A DNA stretch of 22,955 nucleotides from RGIG4608 sp045125655 (lineage in GTDB: Bacteria; Bacillota; Clostridia; Oscillospirales; CAG-272): the NCBI GenBank assembly GCA_045125655.1, contig JBGVNP010000224.1:1-22955 (forward strand), given 5' to 3'. Within the stretch, counting starts at the first letter, position 1; each line of letters starts with the position of its first letter. Of the stretch, positions 1 through 8,178 are shown in pieces. The translations under genes and the position numbers were made by a program. The notes under the pieces are model-generated. The model saw nothing but the letters and a program-made list of their open reading frames with translations, did no database searches and was not told the DNA's origin.

Positions 1-2443
1 CAAGGAGGGTTCAGGCTACCTGCTTCACGAGTGTGAGTACGGTGCTAAGGCTTCCATCAACGTTCCGGAGGGAATTACCCAGGTAGGATTTATCGTTCGT
101 ACAGGCTGCTCCGATCCCGGTGGAAGCGCTTGGGGCGATGCAACTAAAGACTGGAGTGAAGACAGATTTGCCATCATTGAGGGCGAAGATACATATATTT
201 GGCTTAAATCGGGCGATCCCGCTCAATATACGAGTACTGACGGAGGAAAGACTTTGACTCAGATCAAGAAGTTCACACTTGCAGGAATGACATCATTCCA
301 CAAAATTGAATACAGCCTTACTCCTAAGACTACAATCAAATCCTACAAGGACGTTAAGGTTATGGATGGTGATACAGAGCTTACCATTACCAATATAAGC
401 ACTATGGGCAAGGAAGCAAGCAGCGGATATATTGAAGTTGATGAAACGCTTGACCTTTCCAAGACATACACCATAGAAATTGAGGGATACGGAAGCATTC
501 CCGTAGTTCCCAATAAGATTTTTGACAGTGAGGAATTTGCAGAGAAGTATCACTATGAAGGTGATGACCTTGGCTCATACATCAGCGAAGACGGAAGCAG
601 CACAACATTTAAGGTTTGGGCTCCCACAGCTTCAAAGGTTGTTCTCGATCTTTACAAGTCCGGTCATGAGGGTGAGGCTTATGCTCATATTGAAATGACT
701 CGCGGAGAAAAGGGTGTATGGAAGCATACTGAGATTGGAGCAGGCCACGGTACTTATTATACTTACACAGTAACTACCTCAGTTGGCACCCAGCAAGCTA
801 CCGACCCCTACGGCAGGGCTGCGGGCCTTAACGGCAACAGAACTATGGTAGTTGATCTGAAGAAGACTAATCCCAACGGTTGGGATAACGACAAAGCAGT
901 ATCCGACATCTCTTCTTATTCAGAGGCATTTATTTGGGAGGTTCACGTTCGCGATTTTTCAAACCGTATAGAACAGTCCGAATATAAGGGCAAGTATCTT
1001 GCATTCACAGAAAGAGGTCTTACAAACGAGCATGGAGTTGCGGTTTGTGTTGATTACCTTGTTAAGCTTGGTGTAACTCACGTTCACCTTCTTCCTGTTT
1101 ACGATTATGCTACTGTGGACGAGGCAAATCCCGACTCTCAGTTTAACTGGGGATACGATCCCAAGAACTATAACGTTCCCGAAGGTAGCTATAGCTCGGA
1201 TCCTTATAACGGAGAAGTGAGAATCAATGAATTCAAGCATATGGTTCAGGCGCTTCACGAAGCGGGAATCGGCGTTATTATGGACGTTGTTTATAACCAT
1301 ACATTCAGTGGAACAGATAGCAGCTTCCACAAAATCGTTCCTTATTACTATTATAGATACAATGCTAACGGTTCTAACTCCAATGCTTCCGGATGCGGTA
1401 ACGATACAGCTTCCGAGCGTTATATGTTCCGTAAGTTCATCGTAGATAGCACAACATATTGGATGGAAGAATACAATCTTGACGGCTTCCGTTTCGACCT
1501 TATGGGTCTTCACGATCTTGAAACAATGAAGCAGGTTGAGGCAGCAGTTCACGCAATCAACCCCAACGCTATCATTTACGGTGAAGGTTGGACAATGGGT
1601 AGCACAACTGACGGTAGTCCTCAGGCAAACCAGACAAACATCGGTCAGGTTACAGCTACAGGCGGTGCTATCGGCGGAATCGCAGTATTTAACGATGCTA
1701 TCAGAAACGGTCTTAAGGGTAGCAGTGGATTCGGTGAGATTACCAAGGGTATTCTTAACGGCGCAGCAGATGCTGGTAACTTGAGCAAAGTATTGTTCGG
1801 TATCAGAGGTGGTGACACAAGTGCTGCAGGTTGGAGAGTTCCTAACTCTATGGTTATCAACTATATGAGTGCTCACGACAACCTTGCTCTTTGGGACCAG
1901 CTCACACTGACAATGGGTTCCAATGTAGCTGCTAAGGCAAAGATGAACCGTCTTGGCGCAGCTATCCTCTTCATCTCCAAGGGTACACCCTTCATGCAGG
2001 CGGGTGAAGAAATGCTTCGTTCCAAGCCCCTCTACGATAAAGAAGGTAACTTGGTTAAAGGCGAATTTAACGAAAACAGCTATAATGCATGTGATGAAAC
2101 CAATAACCTCAAGTGGGAAGCACTTACTTCCGCCTCTGAAGAATATAAGATGATGCAGTACTATGCAGGTCTTGCAGCTATGAGAAAGGCATACCCCATC
2201 TTCTCCGATACAGCAACTCGTATTCAGGAAACTGCTCTCGGTACTTGCGGATATGCAATCAAGTATACACTTGGTACTCAGGAAGCAGTAGTTCTTATTA
2301 ATGCATCCGGCAGCAGCGCAAGCTACACATTGAGCGGTGCATGGAAACTTGTTGCAACAGTTGATGAATCCAACATCAACAGATCTCACAACGGCGGTAC
2401 AGTAAATGTTCCTGCAGGCGGAATCTTGGTTTACGTTAAATAA
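1..2443 (+). CDS. pulA: Type I pullulanase (GH13), 5'-partial
   Basis: Extracellular debranching enzyme that hydrolyses alpha-1,6 bonds in pullulan and amylopectin. The frame is open from base 2, so the start lies upstream; the TTG at 254 is only an internal Leu codon. The 813 visible residues begin with the end of a CBM41-like pullulanase starch-binding domain (VGFIVR ... DRFAII ... IWLKSGD, about 1-75). An N-terminal pullulanase domain follows, then a CBM48-like domain (DDLGSY ... FKVWAPTA, from about 187). The GH13 barrel carries the type I pullulanase signature FNWGYDP at 381-387. Conserved regions are MDVVYNH (427-433), DGFRFD with nucleophile Asp499, YGEGW with acid/base Glu528, and SAHDN with Asp626. 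A beta-sandwich C-terminus ends in GGILVYVK, with no visible cell-wall anchor. The starch-binding lipoprotein follows 44 bp downstream, probably on the same mRNA. Function is firm; only the signal peptide and N-terminus are unseen. Confidence 0.96.
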   Translation, partial: KEGSGYLLHECEYGAKASINVPEGITQVGFIVRTGCSDPGGSAWGDATKDWSEDRFAIIEGEDTYIWLKSGDPAQYTSTDGGKTLTQIKKFTLAGMTSFHKIEYSLTPKTTIKSYKDVKVMDGDTELTITNISTMGKEASSGYIEVDETLDLSKTYTIEIEGYGSIPVVPNKIFDSEEFAEKYHYEGDDLGSYISEDGSSTTFKVWAPTASKVVLDLYKSGHEGEAYAHIEMTRGEKGVWKHTEIGAGHGTYYTYTVTTSVGTQQATDPYGRAAGLNGNRTMVVDLKKTNPNGWDNDKAVSDISSYSEAFIWEVHVRDFSNRIEQSEYKGKYLAFTERGLTNEHGVAVCVDYLVKLGVTHVHLLPVYDYATVDEANPDSQFNWGYDPKNYNVPEGSYSSDPYNGEVRINEFKHMVQALHEAGIGVIMDVVYNHTFSGTDSSFHKIVPYYYYRYNANGSNSNASGCGNDTASERYMFRKFIVDSTTYWMEEYNLDGFRFDLMGLHDLETMKQVEAAVHAINPNAIIYGEGWTMGSTTDGSPQANQTNIGQVTATGGAIGGIAVFNDAIRNGLKGSSGFGEITKGILNGAADAGNLSKVLFGIRGGDTSAAGWRVPNSMVINYMSAHDNLALWDQLTLTMGSNVAAKAKMNRLGAAILFISKGTPFMQAGEEMLRSKPLYDKEGNLVKGEFNENSYNACDETNNLKWEALTSASEEYKMMQYYAGLAAMRKAYPIFSDTATRIQETALGTCGYAIKYTLGTQEAVVLINASGSSASYTLSGAWKLVATVDESNINRSHNGGTVNVPAGGILVYVK

Positions 2444-2487
2444 TTGACCTATTGACTCATTTAATAAATGTTAATAAGGAGAATAAT

Positions 2488-4686
2488 ATGAAAAGAACAT
2501 TTAAAATATTATCCTTTCTTTTAGCTCTTCTTTTTGCAGTAACAGTATTTACTGCATGTGGTGACTCCACCAACACTCAGACCGGTGAATCCAAAGATAT
2601 GATCACAATTCAATGGGTACAGGGTCAGAAGGTTTTAAAGGAAGAAGTAATTGAAAAGGGTGCAAAGGTTCAGGAATGGACACCCGTCGTTGAGGGTATG
2701 GAATTCCAGGGCTGGTACGAAAGACCTTACGTAAAAAAATTCGACTTTGATAAGAAGCTCACTAAGAGCACAAGAATTTATGCATACTTCAAGTCAACAG
2801 GTGATGAAGGCAGCGGTGAATTCGAAATGCCTGACTGGTATCTTATAGGTGCCGGTAAGGGTGACCTTAGCAAGTCTAATAACTGGAACCATGAGGCCTC
2901 CGGTAAGAATCTTGGTTTGTATGCGGGTGAAGATGGAATCTATAAGATTACGTTGAACTTGTATGCAGGTGACCAGTTCAAGATGACTAAAGACTTTGCT
3001 TGGGACGCTGAAATGGCGATCGATAAGATGGCTGGCTTTGCTGACGGTAAGGTTAAGGATGCTGAAGGTACGGTAGTATTCGAAGCAGGCGAAAATAATA
3101 ACTTCGTAGTAGCAGAGGGTCAGGACGGTAAGTACGAGATCACATTTGATCCTAACACTGGACTTATCAACTTTACATTGATTGAAAGACTTGACAGTAT
3201 GCCCGACGATATCCGTTTGATTGGCGACAACAACGGTTGGGGCACAGTTTACGGTGAGGAAGACTTCAAGTTTACTACTATGGATAACGTAAATTGGACA
3301 TATACATGGGAAGTAACTTCTCCTGTTAAGTTCAAGGTATATAACAATAGCTCCGGTGTTTACTATCCCGGTGGTGTTGATAATGACCTTCATATTGACG
3401 TAGAAGGCACATACACAATTTCCTTCAATAGCAAGACAAGAGTTATTGTTGTTACTGATGCAAGCGGTAAGGAGATTGATGTTGGATTTACAAGCGGCGG
3501 CAGCACAGGTGGTGGCGAAGGTGGTGGATCCACAGTTACACCTAATGCAAATCCCGTTGATAAGGTTTACCTTGTAGTAAATAGCACTTGGAACGACGGT
3601 TCCATTATGGGTGCTTGGGTATGGGGCGCAGGCGATCAGTGGATCGTAGCAACTCCCACAGAAGATCCTAACGTATTTGAAATTACTCTTCCTGCAGGTA
3701 CAAATATGCTTGTATTTGCTGACTTGAATAAAGGTGCTACTGAGCTTGGCGATCAGTGGATCAATAAGCGCGAGCAGTCCAGTGACCTTGCGGTTCCCGA
3801 TAAGAGCGACGATAAGATCTATTACCATGTAGCAAATGCTACTTGGTCCAATAGCAGTGAACCTGTAGGTGGCGGAAGCACAGGCGGTAACACACCCGGC
3901 TCCATCCCTGAAGGTCCTGGCACGTTGGTATTCTTCCAGAACAACTGGAAGTGGACAGATGTTAGATGCCACTATTGGGGCGATGGTGAAACAACTTGGC
4001 CCGGTGAATCTATGATTCTTGTTGGTGAAGTTGACGGCTTTGAGGTATATGCGATCAGAGTTCCCGCTAACGTGTCCGGTATCATCTTTAACGGTGTTAA
4101 GGATGACGGCTCAGGTGTGCTTGATCAGACACCCAATATCGAATCCGGTATCGTTGAAGGCGCAGGTTGGAAGATGGAATACGTAGATGGAAATACTACA
4201 GCTCCTTTTGTATACAATCCCGAAGGTTGTTCACATACTTCTACAGGTGCAGGTACAGTAGTTGAAGCAGCTACTTGCACAACACCCGGTAAGACATCTT
4301 ACGTTTGCGATAAGTGTGCAGAAACATACGTAGTTAATACTCCTGCAACAGGACATATCTACGGTGATAACGGTGTGTGCACATCTTGTGGTGTAGGTAG
4401 TGTATATACAGTGGTTGGTGAAGCCGGTCTTTGCGGAAGTGCATGGGCAACAGGTGACACAGCTAACGATATGACATTTGATCCTGAGACAGGTGTTTAT
4501 ACAAAGACATTTGAAGGCATTGCGGCAGGTACATATCAGTATAAGGTTTGCCGTGATCACAAATGGGGTGCTGGTGAGTATCCTACAAATGCTGCTAACC
4601 AAACTCTTAATGTTTCTAAGGATGGTGCTACAATCGTTGTAACTTGGAACCCCAAGACACAAACACTCACAGCAGTAGAACAGTAA
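2488..4686 (+). CDS. Multimodular starch-binding lipoprotein (CBM26-like and other beta-sandwich modules)
   Basis: Probable surface glucan-binding protein with no visible catalytic domain. ATG 2488 is chosen over an upstream in-frame TTG because AAGGAG (2476-2481) lies just before it and it begins a lipoprotein signal peptide ending FTAC, with lipid-accepting Cys24. The mature 732-residue product appears to contain: an InlB/Listeria-Bacteroides-type repeat (about 38-103; FQGWY ... RIYAYF); two beta-sandwich modules (about 113-230 and 232-330; the second begins RLIGDNNGWG); a Gly/Ser linker; a third module (about 360-460; VYLVVNSTW); a second linker; a CBM26-like module (about 478-565; LVFFQNNWKW ... 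WPGESM ... IIFNG); a Cys-rich segment (about 581-637; TCTTPGKTSYVC ... CxxC); and a final X25/CBM-like module (638-732; DMTFDPETGVY). Many exposed Trp residues suit glucan binding. The lipoprotein and CBM26 calls are well supported; names of the other modules are tentative. Confidence 0.85.
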   Translation: MKRTFKILSFLLALLFAVTVFTACGDSTNTQTGESKDMITIQWVQGQKVLKEEVIEKGAKVQEWTPVVEGMEFQGWYERPYVKKFDFDKKLTKSTRIYAYFKSTGDEGSGEFEMPDWYLIGAGKGDLSKSNNWNHEASGKNLGLYAGEDGIYKITLNLYAGDQFKMTKDFAWDAEMAIDKMAGFADGKVKDAEGTVVFEAGENNNFVVAEGQDGKYEITFDPNTGLINFTLIERLDSMPDDIRLIGDNNGWGTVYGEEDFKFTTMDNVNWTYTWEVTSPVKFKVYNNSSGVYYPGGVDNDLHIDVEGTYTISFNSKTRVIVVTDASGKEIDVGFTSGGSTGGGEGGGSTVTPNANPVDKVYLVVNSTWNDGSIMGAWVWGAGDQWIVATPTEDPNVFEITLPAGTNMLVFADLNKGATELGDQWINKREQSSDLAVPDKSDDKIYYHVANATWSNSSEPVGGGSTGGNTPGSIPEGPGTLVFFQNNWKWTDVRCHYWGDGETTWPGESMILVGEVDGFEVYAIRVPANVSGIIFNGVKDDGSGVLDQTPNIESGIVEGAGWKMEYVDGNTTAPFVYNPEGCSHTSTGAGTVVEAATCTTPGKTSYVCDKCAETYVVNTPATGHIYGDNGVCTSCGVGSVYTVVGEAGLCGSAWATGDTANDMTFDPETGVYTKTFEGIAAGTYQYKVCRDHKWGAGEYPTNAANQTLNVSKDGATIVVTWNPKTQTLTAVEQ

Positions 4687-4702
4687 AAAATCTATAGTTT
4701 AT

Positions 4703-4735
4703 CCCCGCGCTCAAATGAGCGCGGGGGTTGTTTAT
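4703..4735 (+). terminator. Rho-independent terminator after the starch-binding lipoprotein gene
   Basis: A 10-bp perfect GC-rich stem (CCCCGCGCTC at 4703-4712 with GAGCGCGGGG at 4717-4726) has a 4-nt loop and is followed by GTTGTTTAT. It begins 16 bp after the stop codon and separates the pullulanase-lipoprotein transcript from the amylase promoter. The U-tract is imperfect. Confidence 0.85.
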
Positions 4736-4785
4736 ATAGCTATAGTATACAAAATAGGGAAGGGCTTTTTGTGGATTTTGCATTG

Positions 4786-4814
4786 TTGAAATCAGAGATG
4801 ATTTGTGATATAAT
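4786..4814 (+). promoter_or_regulatory. Sigma-A promoter of the alpha-amylase gene
   Basis: -35 TTGAAA at 4786-4791, 17-bp spacer, -10 TATAAT at 4809-4814 with an extended -10 TG at 4806-4807. The predicted start near 4821 gives a leader of about 75 nt. That leader contains a small hairpin, GCCGC (4863-4867) with GCGGC (4875-4879), directly before the ribosome binding site AAAGGAG (4881-4887). Confidence 0.85.
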
Positions 4815-4896
4815 ATAAAATGATAAATTATGCTTAAGTATGCATATTTTACATATTAATCAGCCGCTTTGTGTGCGGCGAAAGGAGTTATAAAAC

Positions 4897-6546
4897 ATGA
4901 ATAATTTCAAACAAATTCGTTCAATGATTGCTTTTGCTTTGATGCTCGCAATGATTTTTTCAACGTTCGCGTTGAGCTCTTGCGATATCTTCAATTCATG
5001 GTTTGGCAACGGCGGTATAGGTAACGGAAATGGGGGTGATATCCTTAATGACCCTATGCCCGATCCCATTGACGATAACTACAGAACGTTGTATCAAATT
5101 TACGTCAGATCTTTTGCCGACAGTGACGGAGATGGCATCGGTGATATCCGCGGCATAATTGAAACCTTCGATTATCTCAATGACGGCGATATGGCAAACG
5201 GCACCGACCTCGGTGTTCAGGCGATTTGGCTTACACCTATTTTTGAGGGCAACTCACCTCACAAATATGATGCAATAGATTTCTACAACGTTGATCCCAC
5301 ATTCGGTACAAAGGATGATCTTGTAGAGCTTATCGAGCTTTGCGATAAGAGAAACGTTAAGCTTATTCTTGACCTTGCTCTTAACCATACGTCAACCTCT
5401 TGTAGCTGGTTCCAACAATCAAAAAAGGCGCGTATAAACGGTGATAAGTCTAACAAATACTATGATTACTACGTTTGGAGTACATCTGAACAAACGGGTT
5501 ATACAAAGCTCAGCGGACATAATTTGTGGTATGAATCAAGATTTGATGTTGGTGGTAGTATGCCCGACCTCAACTATGATAACCAAGCGGTACGAAACGA
5601 AATGCTCAACGTTGCTAAATATTGGTTAGAACTCGGTGTTGACGGCTTCCGTTTCGATGCTGTTAAGTATATTTATTTTGAAAATCACGTTAAATCACCT
5701 GAGTTTTATAATTGGTTTAATGGCGAGCTTCGTAAGGAATATCCTGATATTTATCTCATAGGTGAGTGCTGGGATACTGAAGCTAATATTCTCAAATACT
5801 ATAAATCAATGAACTGTTTTTATTTCCCATTGGCAGGCAACGGTGCATTGGCATCTGCAGGTAGAGGAACAGGCCCTATAAGTACGTTTACGAGTCAAGT
5901 AGAAAGCTTCCAAAGCAAGATAGCTTCAGTTAACTCTAATGGTATGATGTCCTTGTTCCTTTCCAATCACGACCAGGATAGAAGTGCAGGATATATAGTT
6001 GGTACAAATCAGAGAAAAATGGCTGCAAGCTTGTATCTTCTCACACCCGGTACTCCCGTAATCTATTACGGCGAAGAAATCGGTCTTAAGGGCTCAGGAG
6101 ATTCTCCCGACGATGCTAACCGCCGTCTTCCTTTCAAATGGGGAGACGTTTGGACTTGTGAACCACACCATCAAGCAACCTACTCCATTGACCTTTGGGA
6201 TGACACTGCAGACGATCAGCGCAAGGATGAGGATAGCTTGCTTATCCACTATACGAAGGTCCTCAATATACGTCATAGCTATCCCGCAATAGCTCGCGGT
6301 ACGTATAAAGCGCTTTATACGGGAAAAGCTAACTGTGGTGGTTTCTTGATTAGCTATAATGATGAAAACCTTGTGTTGCTTCACAATACATCTGCAACTG
6401 AAACTATGACTATTGACCTTAAAAAGCTTAACAATCTCAATGCATATACATACTTTATGATTCTTGAGACCGTGGGCGTTTCTGATGCAAGTCTTGACGG
6501 TACAGTACTTACACTTGGTCCTCAAACCAGTGTTCTTCTTCAGTGA
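4897..6546 (+). CDS. Alpha-amylase family (GH13) lipoprotein
   Basis: Surface-anchored glycoside hydrolase, most likely an endo-acting alpha-1,4-glucanase on starch or maltodextrin. The 549-residue product starts at ATG 4897, nine bases after AAAGGAG, with a signal peptide ending LSSC (lipidated Cys29). The GH13 N-terminal strand YQIYVRSF is followed by a DSDGDGIGD calcium-type loop near 75. The four conserved regions are DLALNH (159-164), DGFRFD with nucleophile Asp254, GECW with acid/base Glu290, and SNHD with Asp359. A beta-rich domain C follows the barrel. It has no carbohydrate-binding module of its own, so the upstream modular lipoprotein may concentrate substrate for it (inference). 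It has its own promoter and lies between two transcription units. Alternatives within GH13 are neopullulanase or oligo-1,6-glucosidase; family membership is secure, exact specificity is not. Confidence 0.93.
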   Translation: MNNFKQIRSMIAFALMLAMIFSTFALSSCDIFNSWFGNGGIGNGNGGDILNDPMPDPIDDNYRTLYQIYVRSFADSDGDGIGDIRGIIETFDYLNDGDMANGTDLGVQAIWLTPIFEGNSPHKYDAIDFYNVDPTFGTKDDLVELIELCDKRNVKLILDLALNHTSTSCSWFQQSKKARINGDKSNKYYDYYVWSTSEQTGYTKLSGHNLWYESRFDVGGSMPDLNYDNQAVRNEMLNVAKYWLELGVDGFRFDAVKYIYFENHVKSPEFYNWFNGELRKEYPDIYLIGECWDTEANILKYYKSMNCFYFPLAGNGALASAGRGTGPISTFTSQVESFQSKIASVNSNGMMSLFLSNHDQDRSAGYIVGTNQRKMAASLYLLTPGTPVIYYGEEIGLKGSGDSPDDANRRLPFKWGDVWTCEPHHQATYSIDLWDDTADDQRKDEDSLLIHYTKVLNIRHSYPAIARGTYKALYTGKANCGGFLISYNDENLVLLHNTSATETMTIDLKKLNNLNAYTYFMILETVGVSDASLDGTVLTLGPQTSVLLQ

Positions 6547-6621
6547 TTAGCAAATTGTTCAAAATGAATTTATAAAAATTGTTAAAAGTGCTAAAAAATC
6601 ACCCGAACATATATATTCATA

Positions 6622-6650
6622 TTGACAAATCTATTTATTAGTATTATAAT
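6622..6650 (+). promoter_or_regulatory. Near-perfect sigma-A promoter of the maltodextrin importer operon
   Basis: -35 TTGACA at 6622-6627, 17-bp spacer, -10 TATAAT at 6645-6650: full consensus at both hexamers. The predicted start is near 6657, about 50 nt before the malE start. An imperfect CGC-N7-GCG dyad (6659-6671) lies at the predicted start site and could be an operator, but it matches no motif I can name. Confidence 0.9.
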
Positions 6651-6705
6651 ATTATATGCGCGAAATGTGCGTAAATTAAATTATTATTTAGGAGGAGAAT
6701 TAGTT

Positions 6706-7968
6706 ATGAAAATGACTAAAATCTTGTCACTCATCCTCGTTCTCGTTATGGCAGTTAGCTGCATCGTAGCGTGCGGTGGTGATAACACAGGAGATGGTGG
6801 TTCATCTTCAAAAATGAAAATTACAATGTGGGTTTCTACAACTGACGGCGTTAAAGGCCAGACGCTTGAGCAGGTAAAAGCTTTCAAAGCAGAAATGGGT
6901 TATGATTTCGATATCGAAATCGAAACAGTCGGTGAAGGCGATGCAGGTTCTTTGGTTCTTGCTGACCTTCAGACTGCTCCTGATATGTATTGGTTTGCTC
7001 AGGACCAGCTTCCTCGTCTTGTATTGGGTAATGCTCTTGCAAAGCCCGGTGTAAAGGCAACTGAAACAATTAAGGCAAATAATGATGCTGAATCCATTAT
7101 TGCTGCAACTGTTTCTGACACAGTTTATGCATATCCTTTGACATCTGACAACGGGTATTTCTTGTACTACAATAAGAGCATCGTTAAAGATCCCACCAGC
7201 CTTGAGGCAATTGTAGCGGCTTGTAAGGGAGCAGGCAAGAAGATTGGTTATGCAGTAGAAAACGCTTGGATTATGGCAAGCTTCTTCTTTGCACAAAAGC
7301 AGGGCACAAAAGCTCCTATTTGTAACTCAACATGGACATACTCCGAAGATGGCAAGAATCCCGTTGCGCATGCAGACACATTTAACTCTGCAAACGGTCT
7401 TATTGCTATGAAGGCTATGAGTGCAATGACAACATCCGGTGCTTGGGTAAATGCTGATAACGATTTCTCCGGAACAGCAGCTTTGGTTTCCGGTATTTGG
7501 AACTATGATGCAGCAGTTCAGGCATACGGCGATAATTTGGGCATAGCTAAGCTTCCCACATTTACAGTTGACGGTCAGACATACCAGCTCGGCTCTTACA
7601 AGGGTTGCAAGCTTATCGGTGTTAAGCCTCAGGCTGATGAGCAGAAGGCGAAGATCTGCTCTGAGCTCGCTCTTTGGCTCACAAATGAAGCTAACCAGCT
7701 CGAAAGACACTATATGTTCGGTTGGGGTCCCTCCAACAAGGAAGCTCAGAAGGATGAGTCTGTAATGACACACCCTGCACTTAAGGCTCTTGCAGCACAG
7801 AACGAATTTGCACAGTCCCAGGGCGTTATCCCCGGTGACTGGTGGACTCCCGCTGCATTGCTCGGCACAGCTTCTTACAAGCATGACGGTGGCGATGTTA
7901 ACGAGGCTTGGTTCTTGGAAGCACTTGCAGAATACCAGAAGACAATCGACGGTTTGTTGGTAAAATAA
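6706..7968 (+). CDS. malE: Maltodextrin ABC transporter substrate-binding lipoprotein
   Basis: Extracellular binding protein that delivers maltose or maltodextrins to the permease encoded downstream. ATG 6706 is chosen because GGAGGAG (6691-6697) precedes it by 8 nt; the longer frame beginning at TTG 6622 would start inside the promoter. The 420-residue product has a lipoprotein signal with lipobox IVAC (Cys23; Cys19 is a less likely alternative). The mature part resembles the SBP_bac_8 (MalE-like) fold: an N-terminal strand KMKITMWVS, the segment PDMYWFAQDQLPRL, a hinge strand YAYPLTSDNGYFLYYNK, and a Trp-rich C-terminal lobe (GWGPSNKEA, GDWWTP) suited to stacking on sugar rings. It is the first gene of the malE-malF-malG-msmX operon. 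Sugar specificity is inferred from the starch enzymes next door and from similarity to MalE. Confidence 0.92.
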   Translation: MKMTKILSLILVLVMAVSCIVACGGDNTGDGGSSSKMKITMWVSTTDGVKGQTLEQVKAFKAEMGYDFDIEIETVGEGDAGSLVLADLQTAPDMYWFAQDQLPRLVLGNALAKPGVKATETIKANNDAESIIAATVSDTVYAYPLTSDNGYFLYYNKSIVKDPTSLEAIVAACKGAGKKIGYAVENAWIMASFFFAQKQGTKAPICNSTWTYSEDGKNPVAHADTFNSANGLIAMKAMSAMTTSGAWVNADNDFSGTAALVSGIWNYDAAVQAYGDNLGIAKLPTFTVDGQTYQLGSYKGCKLIGVKPQADEQKAKICSELALWLTNEANQLERHYMFGWGPSNKEAQKDESVMTHPALKALAAQNEFAQSQGVIPGDWWTPAALLGTASYKHDGGDVNEAWFLEALAEYQKTIDGLLVK

Positions 7969-7999
7969 TTCCTAAATAAATTTGATATTTAGTTGAAAA

Positions 8000-8026
8000 G
8001 GGGTGGATCCCTTGTGGATTCGCCCC
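8000..8026 (+). other. First hairpin in the malE-malF spacer
   Basis: Ten-pair stem, 8000-8009 with 8017-8026 (GGGGTGGATC against GATTCGCCCC, two G-U pairs), 7-nt loop. No U-run follows (the next bases are GATTTCATTG), so it looks more like an mRNA-stabilising or attenuating hairpin than a full terminator. Confidence 0.6.
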
Positions 8027-8037
8027 GATTTCATTGA

Positions 8038-8099
8038 AAGGCATTGTTGCCCGTTATATAAAGGACAAATGTCTGTTATGTATCGGTCAACAGTGCCTT
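8038..8099 (+). other. Long imperfect hairpin in the malE-malF spacer
   Basis: Outer arms AAGGCATTGTTG (8038-8049) and CAACAGTGCCTT (8088-8099) pair over 12 positions with one G-U. An inner stem pairs 8051-8061 with 8077-8087 with one mismatch and one G-U, capped by a short GGAC/GTCT stem. The whole 62-nt segment folds into one extended arm. It may set the malE to malFG expression ratio by protecting the malE 3' end or by partial termination (inference). Confidence 0.65.
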
Positions 8100-8130
8100 G
8101 TCGTTAGTTAATCAATATTTTTATATGTGG

Positions 8131-8160
8131 ATCATATTTCGCATAAAATATGATTTTTAT
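8131..8160 (+). promoter_or_regulatory. Perfect 9-bp inverted repeat before malF
   Basis: ATCATATTT (8131-8139) and AAATATGAT (8146-8154) form a perfect inverted repeat around a 6-nt centre and are followed by TTTTTATTAA, six bases before the malF ribosome binding site. It could be a weak attenuator hairpin or an operator. A possible weak promoter (TTGTCG 8098-8103, 17 bp, TTATAT 8121-8126) lies just upstream, which would put the repeat at the transcription start. Confidence 0.5.
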
Positions 8161-8178
8161 TAATTGGAGGAAAAATAT

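Noticed and set aside
254..256. TTG 254 as the start of the pullulanase
   Set aside because: The frame is open to base 2 and the upstream residues are recognisable CBM41 sequence, so the gene continues beyond the window.
959..2389. A 476-codon open frame on the minus strand across the pullulanase gene
   Set aside because: It is antisense to a conserved catalytic domain, gives a Cys/Val-rich product of no recognisable family, and has no ribosome binding site; it is a codon-usage shadow.
2794..3972. A 392-codon minus-strand open frame opposite the starch-binding lipoprotein
   Set aside because: Same reasons: no start signals, improbable composition, and full overlap with a well-supported gene.
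4863..6671. A shared operator suggested by CGC-type dyads after the amylase promoter (4863-4879) and at the importer start site (6659-6671)
   Set aside because: The two sequences are not alike beyond CGC/GCG ends and lie at different distances from their promoters.
6622..6705. An extended N-terminus for the binding protein starting at TTG 6622
   Set aside because: That codon is part of the -35 box, and the ATG at 6706 has an excellent ribosome binding site and starts the lipoprotein signal.
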